Origin: Nocardioides luteus | GTDB lineage: Bacteria; Actinomycetota; Actinomycetes; Propionibacteriales; Nocardioidaceae | Assembly (NCBI RefSeq): GCF_015752315.1 | Contig: NZ_JADOVJ010000001.1 | Location: 3,216,501-3,280,500 of the forward strand | Length of the DNA stretch: 64,000 nucleotides | Reading direction: 5' to 3' | Part shown: one piece after another, positions 25,342 to 33,345 of the stretch | How the letters are laid out: each line of letters opens with the position of its first letter | How positions within the stretch are numbered: position 1 is the stretch's first letter | Translations under genes and position numbers: made by a program | The notes under the pieces: generated by a model | What the model was told of the DNA's origin: nothing | What the model saw: only the letters and a program-made list of their open reading frames with translations | The model's database searches: none

Positions 25342-25390
25342 TCATCCAACGCATTGATCGTTTATGTCAATAACGGTGCTTAAATGATCA
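25342..25390 (-). promoter_or_regulatory. Promoter and DeoR-type operator upstream of agaS
   Basis: The short AT-rich gap between the DeoR gene and agaS carries TTGACA (25370-25365, minus strand) and GGATGA (25347-25342) with a 17-bp spacer. Near-palindromic arms TGATCGTTTA (25355-25364) and TAAATGATCA (25381-25390) bracket the -35 box, one mismatch apart from perfect. One arm overlaps the stop codon of the DeoR gene. This is a plausible binding site for that regulator and would let the catabolic genes be induced separately from the GH101 gene. The assignment is from sequence pattern only. Confidence 0.55.
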
Positions 25391-26173
25391 TTTTCGCTCA
25401 CCAGCAATCACGATCTCCGCCCCCTGCTCGGCCAGCGCCTTTGCTAGCGCCTCGGGCACCGCACGGTCGGTGACCAGCATGGAGACGCTGTCGAGGTCGC
25501 GGATGCGCGCGAAGGTCGGGTGCTCGAGCTTCGTGCTGTCGGCCACGACGATGGTGCGCTGCGCGGCCGCGATGAAGTCGGCGCTGATCTTGGCCTCGGC
25601 CGGGTGGATCGTGGTGAGCCCGGCACGGGTGCTGATGCCGTCGACGCCGAGGATCGCGGTGTCGATGTTGATCTTCGACAGCACGCCCTCGCTCAACGGG
25701 CCGACCAGCTCGTAGGACTGGGTGCGGGCGGCGCCACCGGTCACCACGATGTTGACGTTGGGCCGGATCGAGAGCTCGTAGGCGATGTTGAGCGCGTTGG
25801 TGACGACCGTGATGCTGTCGTCCTCGGCCAGGTCGGGGTGGCGCCCGATCGAGCGGGCCACCTCGCTGGTCGTCGTCCCGCCGTTGAGCGCCACGGTCTC
25901 GCCCGGCACGAGCAGGTCCGCGACCGCGGCCGCGATCGCCCGCTTGGCCTCCGCCTGGCGGCCGATCTTGTACTGCAACGGCAGCTCGTACGCCGAGCCG
26001 AGCGCCGTCGCGCCGCCATGTGTCCGGGTGACCAGCCGCTGGTCGGCGAGGTGCCCGATGTCGCGGCGGGCGGTCGCCGCCGAGACACCGAGCGCGCTCT
26101 CCACCTCCGCGATCGAGACGTGCCCGTGCTCGCTGATCAGCTCGAGCAGCTGGTTGAGTCGCTGTTGTCTCAT
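25388..26173 (-). CDS. DeoR-family transcriptional regulator (AgaR-like)
   Basis: A 261-residue DeoR repressor. The N-terminal helix-turn-helix is RQQRLNQLLELISEHGHVS, then SAATARRDIGHLADQRLVTR with the GGATAL hinge, followed by the sugar-phosphate-binding domain (LVPGETVALNGGTTTSEVA, VVTNALNIAYEL, LGVDGIST). Members bind phosphorylated sugars as inducers; AgaR responds to the GalNAc/GalN pathway. ATG 26173 has AGGAAGGGGG upstream. It sits between the GH101 gene (38 bp upstream) and agaS (53 bp downstream) and next to a matching dyad, so it most likely controls this locus. Confidence 0.88.
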   Translation of the reverse strand: MRQQRLNQLLELISEHGHVSIAEVESALGVSAATARRDIGHLADQRLVTRTHGGATALGSAYELPLQYKIGRQAEAKRAIAAAVADLLVPGETVALNGGTTTSEVARSIGRHPDLAEDDSITVVTNALNIAYELSIRPNVNIVVTGGAARTQSYELVGPLSEGVLSKINIDTAILGVDGISTRAGLTTIHPAEAKISADFIAAAQRTIVVADSTKLEHPTFARIRDLDSVSMLVTDRAVPEALAKALAEQGAEIVIAGERK

Positions 26174-26211
26174 GGGCCCCCTTCCTGGGTCCCGGACAGC
26201 CTACGCAGATC

Positions 26212-29200
26212 TCACCCTCCGCAGTGGAAGGTCGCGTCGGCCCAGTCGCCGTGGTCGTTGCCGTTCCCGTCGCCGGCATCGCCGACCACGAGGTCGACGT
26301 AGTCGGCGCCGGTGACGTCGGCGGTGATCGACGCGGTGGCGCTGGCCGGCCCGAGCGTGCCGGTCTCGGCGACCGTCCGGCCGTCCGCGACGACCGAGAA
26401 CCTCACCGAACCCCGGGTTGTCTGGACGTCGTCGACCCCCACGTCGGCGGTGAAGCCGGTGCAGTTGCCGGCCAGGTAGTAGCGGACCGTCGAGACGGCG
26501 TGCGCGCCCAGCCCCTTGGCGTAGACCTTGCCGGCGAGCGTGATCGGCCCGCCGTCGCCGGCGGCGTTCTCCCCCACGCTGGTGTCGCGCTCGACCGGCC
26601 CCCAGCCGTTGCTGGCCGAGATCCAGCCGAGATCGCTGGCATAGGTGTCCGCGGCCGGCGGGGGCGGTGCGGTCTGCACCGTGGCCGCGCGCGTCACCGT
26701 GCGGGTCTTCCCACCGACGTCGTACGTCGCGGACGCATCGAGCCGATAGCTCGACTCGGCCGCATCGGCGGGCGGCGTGACCTTCCAGGTGACGGCATGA
26801 CGCTCTCCCGGAGCGAGCGCGTCGAACGCCGCCGGGGTGGTGGCCTCCGCCGTCCACCCGTCGGGGACGTCGAGGGCGATCAACCCGGTGCCGGTCGCCG
26901 ACGCCTCGTCGCTGGTCAGTGTCGTGGTGACCTCGGCGGCCGCGCCCGGCAGCAGCTTCTCCTCACCGGCGTCGACGGCGAGGGTGGCGCAGGCCGGCAG
27001 GTCGCCGGCCTCACCGAGGTCCTCGACGGTGAAGTCGTCGATGCTGATGTCGCCGCTCGCTCCGTTCTCGTCCGCGGTCCGCAGGCCGACCCAGTAGTCG
27101 CCGCAGCCGCCAGCCACGAGCTCGTCGCTGAACCGGGCCGTCTCGACCTGTCTGCCGATCGGGCGGGCAGCGACCTCGACCGAGCGCGGCTCGCCGCTCG
27201 CGACCGAGTCGTAGCCCGTCACCCACTCGTAGTCGTCGGCCCGCTCGGTCTGGTGGTCGAAGGAGACCCGGTAGCGGTGGCCGGGCTCGAGACGTACGGT
27301 CTGCGGGACCGTGCGGTAGACGAGGCCGCCGTTCTCGGCGTGCGACTTCAGCGACCAGTCGCCGCTGATCACGTCATCGGTGACCTTGCCGTTCCAGCCG
27401 CTCTGCGTGTACGGCTCGTGCCGCTCGGCCAGGTGGGTGCGCGGGTCGGTGACGCCGCCCGAGGTGCCCTTGACGAACGGCGACCACCCCTGGACGACCT
27501 CCTCGAAGTCCTCCTGGGCGACGACCTTCGCCCCCGGCGCGGCGGGCAGATCGCGGTCGATCGGGACGACGCGTACGTCATCGAGACGGACACGACCCGA
27601 GCCCGCCTCCGCGGAGATCTTGACGGTCGCGGTGCCATCGTGGGCGGCGTCGAAGGGCACCTCGACCCGCTGGAAGTAGGTGCTGTGCAGCTCGTCGGCG
27701 GCGACCAGGTTCTTCGCGGTCGAGCGCTCGACGCGGTTGGTGTAGGTCTTCCCGCCGGAGGTGACGGTGACCGTGGTGGCGCGGCTGTGGCCGGGCTCGA
27801 CCTCGACCCAGACGCCCAGCGCGTTGCGGCCGCTGCGCAGGCCGGTCAGGCGCTGGCTGATCGCGGCCTTCCCGCCGGCGCCCAGGACGGCGACCCGCTG
27901 CCCGGTCGAGGTACGTCCCGTCGCGGCCGACCCGCTGGGGTGCCACGCGTCGAGGGTGCCGGCGTTGAAGCCGGGGTCGGCGATGTGGCTGCCCTGACCC
28001 CACTGCGGGTCGGGCGAGCCGCCGGGAGACTTCGTGAGGACGTACGCCGTCCCGGGCTTCGCGTCGAGCGTGACCTTCCCGGAACGGACCGGCACGCTGC
28101 CGGCCGCGACCCGGCCCTGCTCGGTGAGCCGGTAGACGTTGAGCCGGCTGCTGTCGCTCCACCCGTCGGTGAGGCTCCAGGTGGTCCGGCCGCCGTCGGT
28201 GTTGTAGTGGTAGAGCTTCGAGTCGTTCTTCCACGGGAGCAGGTAGGCGTCGCCGTCGAGGACGAGGTCGCCGTCCTGGTAGATCTTCCGGGTCGCCGCG
28301 GTCGTGCCGGTGTTGACGACGCGGACGCCGCCGTCCTGGACGACCTCGTCCGGGCTCCAGCGCAGGATCGGGTTCTGCTGGAGATACTTGGTCGGCAGGT
28401 TCGTCCGCCAGATGTTGTCGTAGAAGGCGTCGACGTCGTTCTCGCCGGTCCAGCCCTCGAACTCGACGATCTCGGTGTGCCCGAGCAGCTTGTCGGGGTT
28501 CCAGGTGTCCTTCTGGCCGTTGCGTACGAACCGGATCAGCTGGCTGTTCAGGCCCTTGTTGGTGGCACCACCGTAGGACTCGTCGTTGGCCCAGTGGGAC
28601 CAGAGCGCGTCCTCCTCGAAGTGGTAGGACCACTCGGTGCCGATGTTCCAGCCCTGGCCGCGCAGCTCCCGGGCGAGCCGCTCCTGCAGCCAGCCGTAGG
28701 AGTAGTAGACGTCGATGTAGAGGAAGTCGAGGTTCGGGTGCGTCTCGCGGCGCAACTGGGCGAAGCGGTCGACGATGTTCTTCGTCGCGAGGTCGGTGCG
28801 CTGGTCGATGTAGTAGGACTGGTCGATCCAGTCCCAGCCGGGGCTGTTCTCGTTCACGAGGGTCTCGTCGAAGGTCTTGGCCTCGGGGTAGGCCTCGGTC
28901 GCGTTGACGTGGACCCCGAAGTCGGCGCCCCACTTCTCGCCCTCATGGGCGAGGGTGTTGAGGTCCTCGAGACCGCCGGCGCGGGTGTTGTAGTTGCCGC
29001 CGTAGTCGGGGTGCGCGGAGTCGTGGCCCTCGGAGCCGTAGCCCTTCAGCACCGCCAGCTGACCCAGCCCGTCGGTGGCCAGCGAGACCCGCTTGACGTC
29101 GTCGAGCGTACGCAGGAACGGATGCGTCGCCTGGCTGGCGAAGTTGAACGGGATGTGGGTGACCACCCGCTCGGGCGTCTCGTCCGCGCCGTTCACCGGC

Positions 29201-30057
29201 CGCTGGATGTCGCGGAGCGCGATCGCGCCGTCCTGCCAGTCGACCCGCTGGTCGTCGTTGGCGTCGGGGGTGATGGTGACCTTCGCCCACGGGAGCTCCT
29301 CGGTGTAGGGCGAGCCGGCCGCGCGGTAGGTCCACTGGCCGCTCCACAGCCCGACCCGGCGGCCGTCGTCGGTGGCACTCACGCTGCGCCAGATCCGGCC
29401 GCGCTCGTTGGTCGCGTCGCCACCGCTCTGGTCGTAGACCGAGTTGGTCTCGATGGCGGCGGCCAGCTGGTCGGTGTCGACGATGGCGTACGCCGATCCG
29501 ACCGGCTTCTCGGTCGTGGCCAGGTCCGCGGTCACCTCGGTGTGGGTGTCGCCGTTCTTGGTGCGGTCGGCGCTGACGACGGCGGTGCTCACCGTCGCGC
29601 CGGCCTGGTCAGAGCTGACCGACAGGAGATCGTGTCCGGGGATGTCGAGGGTGCCGACCCGGTGCTCGGCGGTGTCGGTGATCTCGGTGACGGCGAAGGT
29701 GACGACGTCACCGGCGACCTCGAGCTTCGCGTCGAGCTCGACGCCGGGCACGTCGGCGAAGGTCAGCCGGTAGGTCGCGGTGTCGGCGTCGACCTGGGTG
29801 CCGGTCACGGTCGCGGTGTGCACGCTGCCGTTGATCCGTACGGAGGTGGGCAGCGTCGAGGCGCCGCCGACCTCGCCGCCGGCGGTGTGCCGGTAGCCGA
29901 GCACGGCCGGGAAGTCCTCGGCCACCTGGACGGTCAGCACGGACGAGGTCAGGGTGAAACCGCCCGCGGGGGCGGCGTGGCCTTCGGGCGCGACGGCGAC
30001 CACGCCGGCGAAGGCCGTCACGGACGCGAGGAGGGCGGTGGGGAAACGCTTCGGCAT
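26212..30057 (-). CDS. Secreted GH101 endo-alpha-N-acetylgalactosaminidase with carbohydrate-binding modules
   Basis: A 1,281-residue exported enzyme. ATG 30057 follows GGGAG and starts a signal peptide (FPTALLASVTAFAGVVAVAP). A beta-rich N-terminal domain leads into the catalytic barrel (about 270-560), where FLYIDVYYSYGW contains the likely nucleophile Asp449 and GTEWSYHFEEDALWSHW the likely acid/base glutamate (475, 481 or 482). Galactose-binding-like modules follow, then a NEW3-type domain and a C-terminal NPCBM-like domain (DLGWISASNGWGPVERD onward). GH101 enzymes release intact Gal-beta-1,3-GalNAc from serine/threonine of mucin-type glycoproteins. There is no LPXTG or other wall anchor, so it is probably released. 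It heads the predicted O-glycan operon and is divergent from a GH35 gene. Confidence 0.9.
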   Translation of the reverse strand: MPKRFPTALLASVTAFAGVVAVAPEGHAAPAGGFTLTSSVLTVQVAEDFPAVLGYRHTAGGEVGGASTLPTSVRINGSVHTATVTGTQVDADTATYRLTFADVPGVELDAKLEVAGDVVTFAVTEITDTAEHRVGTLDIPGHDLLSVSSDQAGATVSTAVVSADRTKNGDTHTEVTADLATTEKPVGSAYAIVDTDQLAAAIETNSVYDQSGGDATNERGRIWRSVSATDDGRRVGLWSGQWTYRAAGSPYTEELPWAKVTITPDANDDQRVDWQDGAIALRDIQRPVNGADETPERVVTHIPFNFASQATHPFLRTLDDVKRVSLATDGLGQLAVLKGYGSEGHDSAHPDYGGNYNTRAGGLEDLNTLAHEGEKWGADFGVHVNATEAYPEAKTFDETLVNENSPGWDWIDQSYYIDQRTDLATKNIVDRFAQLRRETHPNLDFLYIDVYYSYGWLQERLARELRGQGWNIGTEWSYHFEEDALWSHWANDESYGGATNKGLNSQLIRFVRNGQKDTWNPDKLLGHTEIVEFEGWTGENDVDAFYDNIWRTNLPTKYLQQNPILRWSPDEVVQDGGVRVVNTGTTAATRKIYQDGDLVLDGDAYLLPWKNDSKLYHYNTDGGRTTWSLTDGWSDSSRLNVYRLTEQGRVAAGSVPVRSGKVTLDAKPGTAYVLTKSPGGSPDPQWGQGSHIADPGFNAGTLDAWHPSGSAATGRTSTGQRVAVLGAGGKAAISQRLTGLRSGRNALGVWVEVEPGHSRATTVTVTSGGKTYTNRVERSTAKNLVAADELHSTYFQRVEVPFDAAHDGTATVKISAEAGSGRVRLDDVRVVPIDRDLPAAPGAKVVAQEDFEEVVQGWSPFVKGTSGGVTDPRTHLAERHEPYTQSGWNGKVTDDVISGDWSLKSHAENGGLVYRTVPQTVRLEPGHRYRVSFDHQTERADDYEWVTGYDSVASGEPRSVEVAARPIGRQVETARFSDELVAGGCGDYWVGLRTADENGASGDISIDDFTVEDLGEAGDLPACATLAVDAGEEKLLPGAAAEVTTTLTSDEASATGTGLIALDVPDGWTAEATTPAAFDALAPGERHAVTWKVTPPADAAESSYRLDASATYDVGGKTRTVTRAATVQTAPPPPAADTYASDLGWISASNGWGPVERDTSVGENAAGDGGPITLAGKVYAKGLGAHAVSTVRYYLAGNCTGFTADVGVDDVQTTRGSVRFSVVADGRTVAETGTLGPASATASITADVTGADYVDLVVGDAGDGNGNDHGDWADATFHCGG

Positions 30058-30160
30058 CGAGACTCCCGAGGGTGGGGGTGGGCCTGAGGTTCCGTCCATC
30101 ATGCAGAGTTTTGCGCGGATTGGCTACGTTATGAGCAAAAGTTGTCATAGCCTCGGGCGG
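30058..30160. promoter_or_regulatory. Shared control region between GH101 and GH35 genes
   Basis: This 103-bp divergent region includes an AT-rich core unlike the surrounding DNA. It holds an inverted repeat TTTTGC / GCAAAA (30109-30114 and 30135-30140) and an overlapping dyad TATGA / TCATA (30130-30134 and 30145-30149) extended by CAA / TTG with a one-base asymmetry. These are good candidates for a regulator site serving both genes. I could not fix convincing -35/-10 pairs. The dyads differ from the TGATC-type arms in front of agaS, so the DeoR protein may not be the factor that binds here. Confidence 0.45.
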
Positions 30161-31972
30161 GTGACCCCCACCTTGGCCTGGCAGGACGGCGAGTTCCTGA
30201 AGCACGGCGTCCAGCACCGGATCCTGTCCGGCTCGATCCACTACTTCCGCATCCACCCGGACCTGTGGGAGGACCGGCTGCGCCGGGTCGCCGCCACCGG
30301 CTTCAACACCGTCGACACCTACGTCGCCTGGAACTTCCACGAGCCGGACGAGGGGTCCCCGGACTTCACCGGACCTCGCGACCTGGCCCGTTTCGTCACG
30401 ATCGCCGGCGATCTCGGGCTGGATGTGATCGTCCGCCCCGGGCCCTACATCTGCGCCGAGTGGACCAACGGCGGGCTGCCCTCATGGCTGACCGCGCGCA
30501 CCCGAGCACCGCGCAGCAGCGACGCGGTCTATCAGGACGCGGTCGCTCGCTGGCTCGACGTCCTGCTTCCCCGGCTCGTCCCGCTCCAGGCCGGCCACGG
30601 CGGACCGGTCGTCGCGGTGCAGCTCGAGAACGAGTACGGCTCCTACGGCGACGACGCCGCGCATCTCGTCTGGCTCCGCCAGGCGCTCCTCGACCGCGGC
30701 GTCACCGAGCTGCTCTACACCGCCGACGGTCCGACCGACGTCATGCTCGACGCCGGCATGGTCGAGGGCACCCTCGCCGCGGCGACGTTCGGCAGCCGCG
30801 CCACGGAGGCCGCGACGAAGCTGAGCGCGCGACGGCCCGGCGAGCCGTTCCTGTGCGCCGAGTTCTGGAACGGCTGGTTCGACCACTGGGGCGAGAACCA
30901 CCACGTCCGCTCCCCCGAGAGCGCCGCCGCGACGCTGCGGGAGATCGTCGACCTCGGTGGCTCGGTCAGCGTCTACATGGCCCACGGTGGGACCAACTTC
31001 GGGCTCTGGGCCGGGTCCAACCACGACGGCCGCCGGATCCAGCCCACGGTCACGAGCTACGACTCCGACGCGCCGGTCGGCGAGGACGGCCGGGTCTCGG
31101 AGAAGTTCCGGCTCTACCGCGAGATCCTCGCGCCGGCCACCGGGCGCACCGTCGACGAGCTGCCCGCGCTGCCACCCACTCCCGCGCGGCACGCGCAGGC
31201 CTCGGTGCCGCTCGTGCCCGGCGCCGACCTGCTCTCGTTGGTGACGCGCAAGCCGGCGACCCGTGCGGCGCGGCCGCTGAGCTTCGAGGAGCTGGGCATC
31301 GACACCGGCCTGGTGACGTACCGGTCCTCGGTCACGCTCCCCGGCCACGACGTCCATCTCACCGTGCGCGGGCTGCACGACCGGGCGTACGTCTTCCTCG
31401 ACGGGGAGCCGCTCGGCATCCTCGAGCGCGACGACGCCGAGCCCGCGATGCTCACGCTTCCCGGCCTCGGCAGGGTCGCCGAGCTGACCCTGGTCGTCGA
31501 GGCGCTCGGCCGGGTCAACTACGGCCCGCTGCTCGGCGAGCACAAGGGCATCCTCGGCGGCGTCCAGGTGGACCGGCGCCTCGTCCACGGCTGGAACCAC
31601 CACCTCGCTCCCCTCGACCGCTGGGACGACCTCGACGGTCTCCCCCACGCCACCTTCGAGGTCGAGGCGCCCGCCGACGGCTGGCTCGCCGTCCCGGGCG
31701 ACGGTGACCGGTTCGTCTGGCTCAACGGCACCCTGCTCGGCCGGCTCTGGGCCCGCGGACCACAACGACGCCTCTACGCCCCCGCTCCCCTGTGGCGCGC
31801 CGGCGCCAACCAGGTCGCCGTCCTCGACCTCACCACCCCGGCGACCCACGTCGAGGTGCACCCGGACCCGGACTTCGGACCGAGCGAGGAGTACGTCGAG
31901 TCGCTGCCGACCGGCACTCAGCCCAGTCGCCGCAAGGCGGCCTCGGCCGCATGGAACCCGCCCATGCCGTGA
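30161..31972 (+). CDS. GH35 beta-galactosidase (cytoplasmic)
   Basis: A 603-residue family 35 beta-galactosidase. Typical features are ILSGSIHYFRIHPDLWEDRL, VDTYVAWNFHEP, RPGPYICAEWTNGGLP, the acid/base Glu158 in QLENEYGSYG and the nucleophile Glu234 in FLCAEFWNGWFDHWG; jelly-roll beta domains fill the C-terminal half. GTG 30161 is preferred since the family's N-terminus starts there and the upstream ATG 30131 lies in a likely operator. There is no signal peptide, so it should act inside the cell, for instance on imported Gal-beta-1,3-GalNAc released by the GH101 enzyme. The 3' end overlaps the convergent oxidoreductase gene by 55 bases, which is long for such pairs. Confidence 0.88.
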   Translation: MTPTLAWQDGEFLKHGVQHRILSGSIHYFRIHPDLWEDRLRRVAATGFNTVDTYVAWNFHEPDEGSPDFTGPRDLARFVTIAGDLGLDVIVRPGPYICAEWTNGGLPSWLTARTRAPRSSDAVYQDAVARWLDVLLPRLVPLQAGHGGPVVAVQLENEYGSYGDDAAHLVWLRQALLDRGVTELLYTADGPTDVMLDAGMVEGTLAAATFGSRATEAATKLSARRPGEPFLCAEFWNGWFDHWGENHHVRSPESAAATLREIVDLGGSVSVYMAHGGTNFGLWAGSNHDGRRIQPTVTSYDSDAPVGEDGRVSEKFRLYREILAPATGRTVDELPALPPTPARHAQASVPLVPGADLLSLVTRKPATRAARPLSFEELGIDTGLVTYRSSVTLPGHDVHLTVRGLHDRAYVFLDGEPLGILERDDAEPAMLTLPGLGRVAELTLVVEALGRVNYGPLLGEHKGILGGVQVDRRLVHGWNHHLAPLDRWDDLDGLPHATFEVEAPADGWLAVPGDGDRFVWLNGTLLGRLWARGPQRRLYAPAPLWRAGANQVAVLDLTTPATHVEVHPDPDFGPSEEYVESLPTGTQPSRRKAASAAWNPPMP

Positions 31973-33345
31973 ACCCCGGCTCCGGGCGGCGTCGCCGAGG
32001 AGCACAGGTAGACACCGGGCACCCCAAGAGCGTAGGGATCGAGCGCCGGGCGCGGGCGCAGCGCGATCTGCCGAGCGGTGTTCGCGCCGGCGCTGATGTC
32101 GCCGCCCACCCAGTTCGGGTTGTACGTCTCCAGCTCCGCGGGATTGCGGGTGGAGACGGCCACGATGCGGTCGCGGAATCCAGGGGCGAAGCGCTCGATC
32201 TGGCCGATGATCGCGTCGGTGGCGTCCCCATCGTAGGCGTGCGGAACGTGGGCGTAGGCGTAGATCGGGTTGACCGAGCCCTGGGAGCGGGACGGGTCGG
32301 CGAGATATTGCTGGCCGAGCAGGACGAAGGGACGCTCGGCCATGGTGCCGCGGCCCGTGCGCTTCTCGACAGCCGCGATCTCGGAGGCGGTGCCACCCAG
32401 GTGCAGCGTGCCGGCGCGGCGGCAGGCCTCGTTCGTCCACGGGATGTCGCCCTCGACGGCGAGGTCGATCTTGAACGCCGCCGGGCCGTAGCGATAGCGC
32501 CCGAGCGCACGGCGGACGTGGCCGGGCAGTGCCTCGCCGACGATGTCGAGCACCCCGCGCGGTGCTGTGTCGAGCATGGTGACGTCGGGCGCGCCGCCCG
32601 CGAGGTCCCGCAGCTGGTCCAGGGAGGTGACCCGGACGCCGGTGACCATCTTGCCGCCGAGCTCCTCCAGCTCGGCCAGCAGCGCCCGGGTGATGTTCTC
32701 GGTCCCCCCTTCGGCCACCGGCCACCCCACCACGTGCGCGGCCGCGGTCAGCATCAGGCCGACCGAGCTGCTGAGCGGGGTGTCGAGGCGGCCGAAGGCG
32801 TGGGCGGCCACACCCATGAACAGCGCCCGCGCCGGGTCGTCGCGGAAGTGGCGCGCGGTCCAGGTCGCCGGCTGGAGGGCGCCGACACCGAACCGGCCCA
32901 GCACGACGGGGTGGCGAGGCAGGTGCAGGGCCGACTGGAACACCTCCTCGATGAGCGCCTCGAAGTTCCGGGTGGGGTTGTCGAACAGACGGTCCCACCG
33001 GTCGGCGTCCGCGCCGAGCGAGTGTCGGGTCAGCTCCCGGTCGCGGGCCGCGACTCCCGCCCGGCCGTCGTCGAGCGGGTGGGCCAGGTCGATCTCCGGC
33101 CACAGCCACCGCAGCCCGTGCCGTTCCAGCCCGAGGGAGGCGAAGAACGGCGAGGCGACACCTGTCGGATGGAACGCCGCGCAGTCGTCGTGGAGCACGC
33201 CGGGGACGGTGCGCTCGCTGGTCCGGGTGCCCCCACCGGGACGCTCGTACGCCTCGATGACGGTCACCTCGACCCCGGCCTGCGCGAGCCTGATGGCCGC
33301 AGCGAGCCCGTTGGGCCCGCTGCCCACCACCATAGCGGTGCTCAT
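31918..33345 (-). CDS. FAD-dependent oxidoreductase, phytoene desaturase (CrtI)-like
   Basis: A 475-residue protein with the N-terminal dinucleotide motif AMVVGSGPNGLAAAIRLA, the acidic end VTVIEAYERPGGGTRT, and the C-terminal FAD-binding stretch GVYLCSSATPPGAGVHGMGG. This is the COG1233/CrtI-like amine-oxidase fold, whose bacterial members act on carotenoids, retinoids or other hydrophobic substrates. There are no other carotenoid genes here, so carotenoid synthesis is unlikely. ATG 33345 overlaps the DUF3556 gene's stop by four bases (ATGA), making this the third gene of a coupled operon with an AMP ligase. Confidence 0.87.
   Translation of the reverse strand: MSTAMVVGSGPNGLAAAIRLAQAGVEVTVIEAYERPGGGTRTSERTVPGVLHDDCAAFHPTGVASPFFASLGLERHGLRWLWPEIDLAHPLDDGRAGVAARDRELTRHSLGADADRWDRLFDNPTRNFEALIEEVFQSALHLPRHPVVLGRFGVGALQPATWTARHFRDDPARALFMGVAAHAFGRLDTPLSSSVGLMLTAAAHVVGWPVAEGGTENITRALLAELEELGGKMVTGVRVTSLDQLRDLAGGAPDVTMLDTAPRGVLDIVGEALPGHVRRALGRYRYGPAAFKIDLAVEGDIPWTNEACRRAGTLHLGGTASEIAAVEKRTGRGTMAERPFVLLGQQYLADPSRSQGSVNPIYAYAHVPHAYDGDATDAIIGQIERFAPGFRDRIVAVSTRNPAELETYNPNWVGGDISAGANTARQIALRPRPALDPYALGVPGVYLCSSATPPGAGVHGMGGFHAAEAALRRLG

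Noticed and set aside
26224..30087. A 1,287-codon open frame antisense to the GH101 gene
   Set aside because: The translation is Val/Gly/Asp/Arg-rich with no recognisable domain, while the opposite strand has a signal peptide and GH101 motifs.
31918..33345. Carotenoid biosynthesis role for the CrtI-like gene
   Set aside because: No crtB, crtE or other carotenoid genes are nearby, and the gene is coupled to a ligase and a DUF3556 membrane protein instead.
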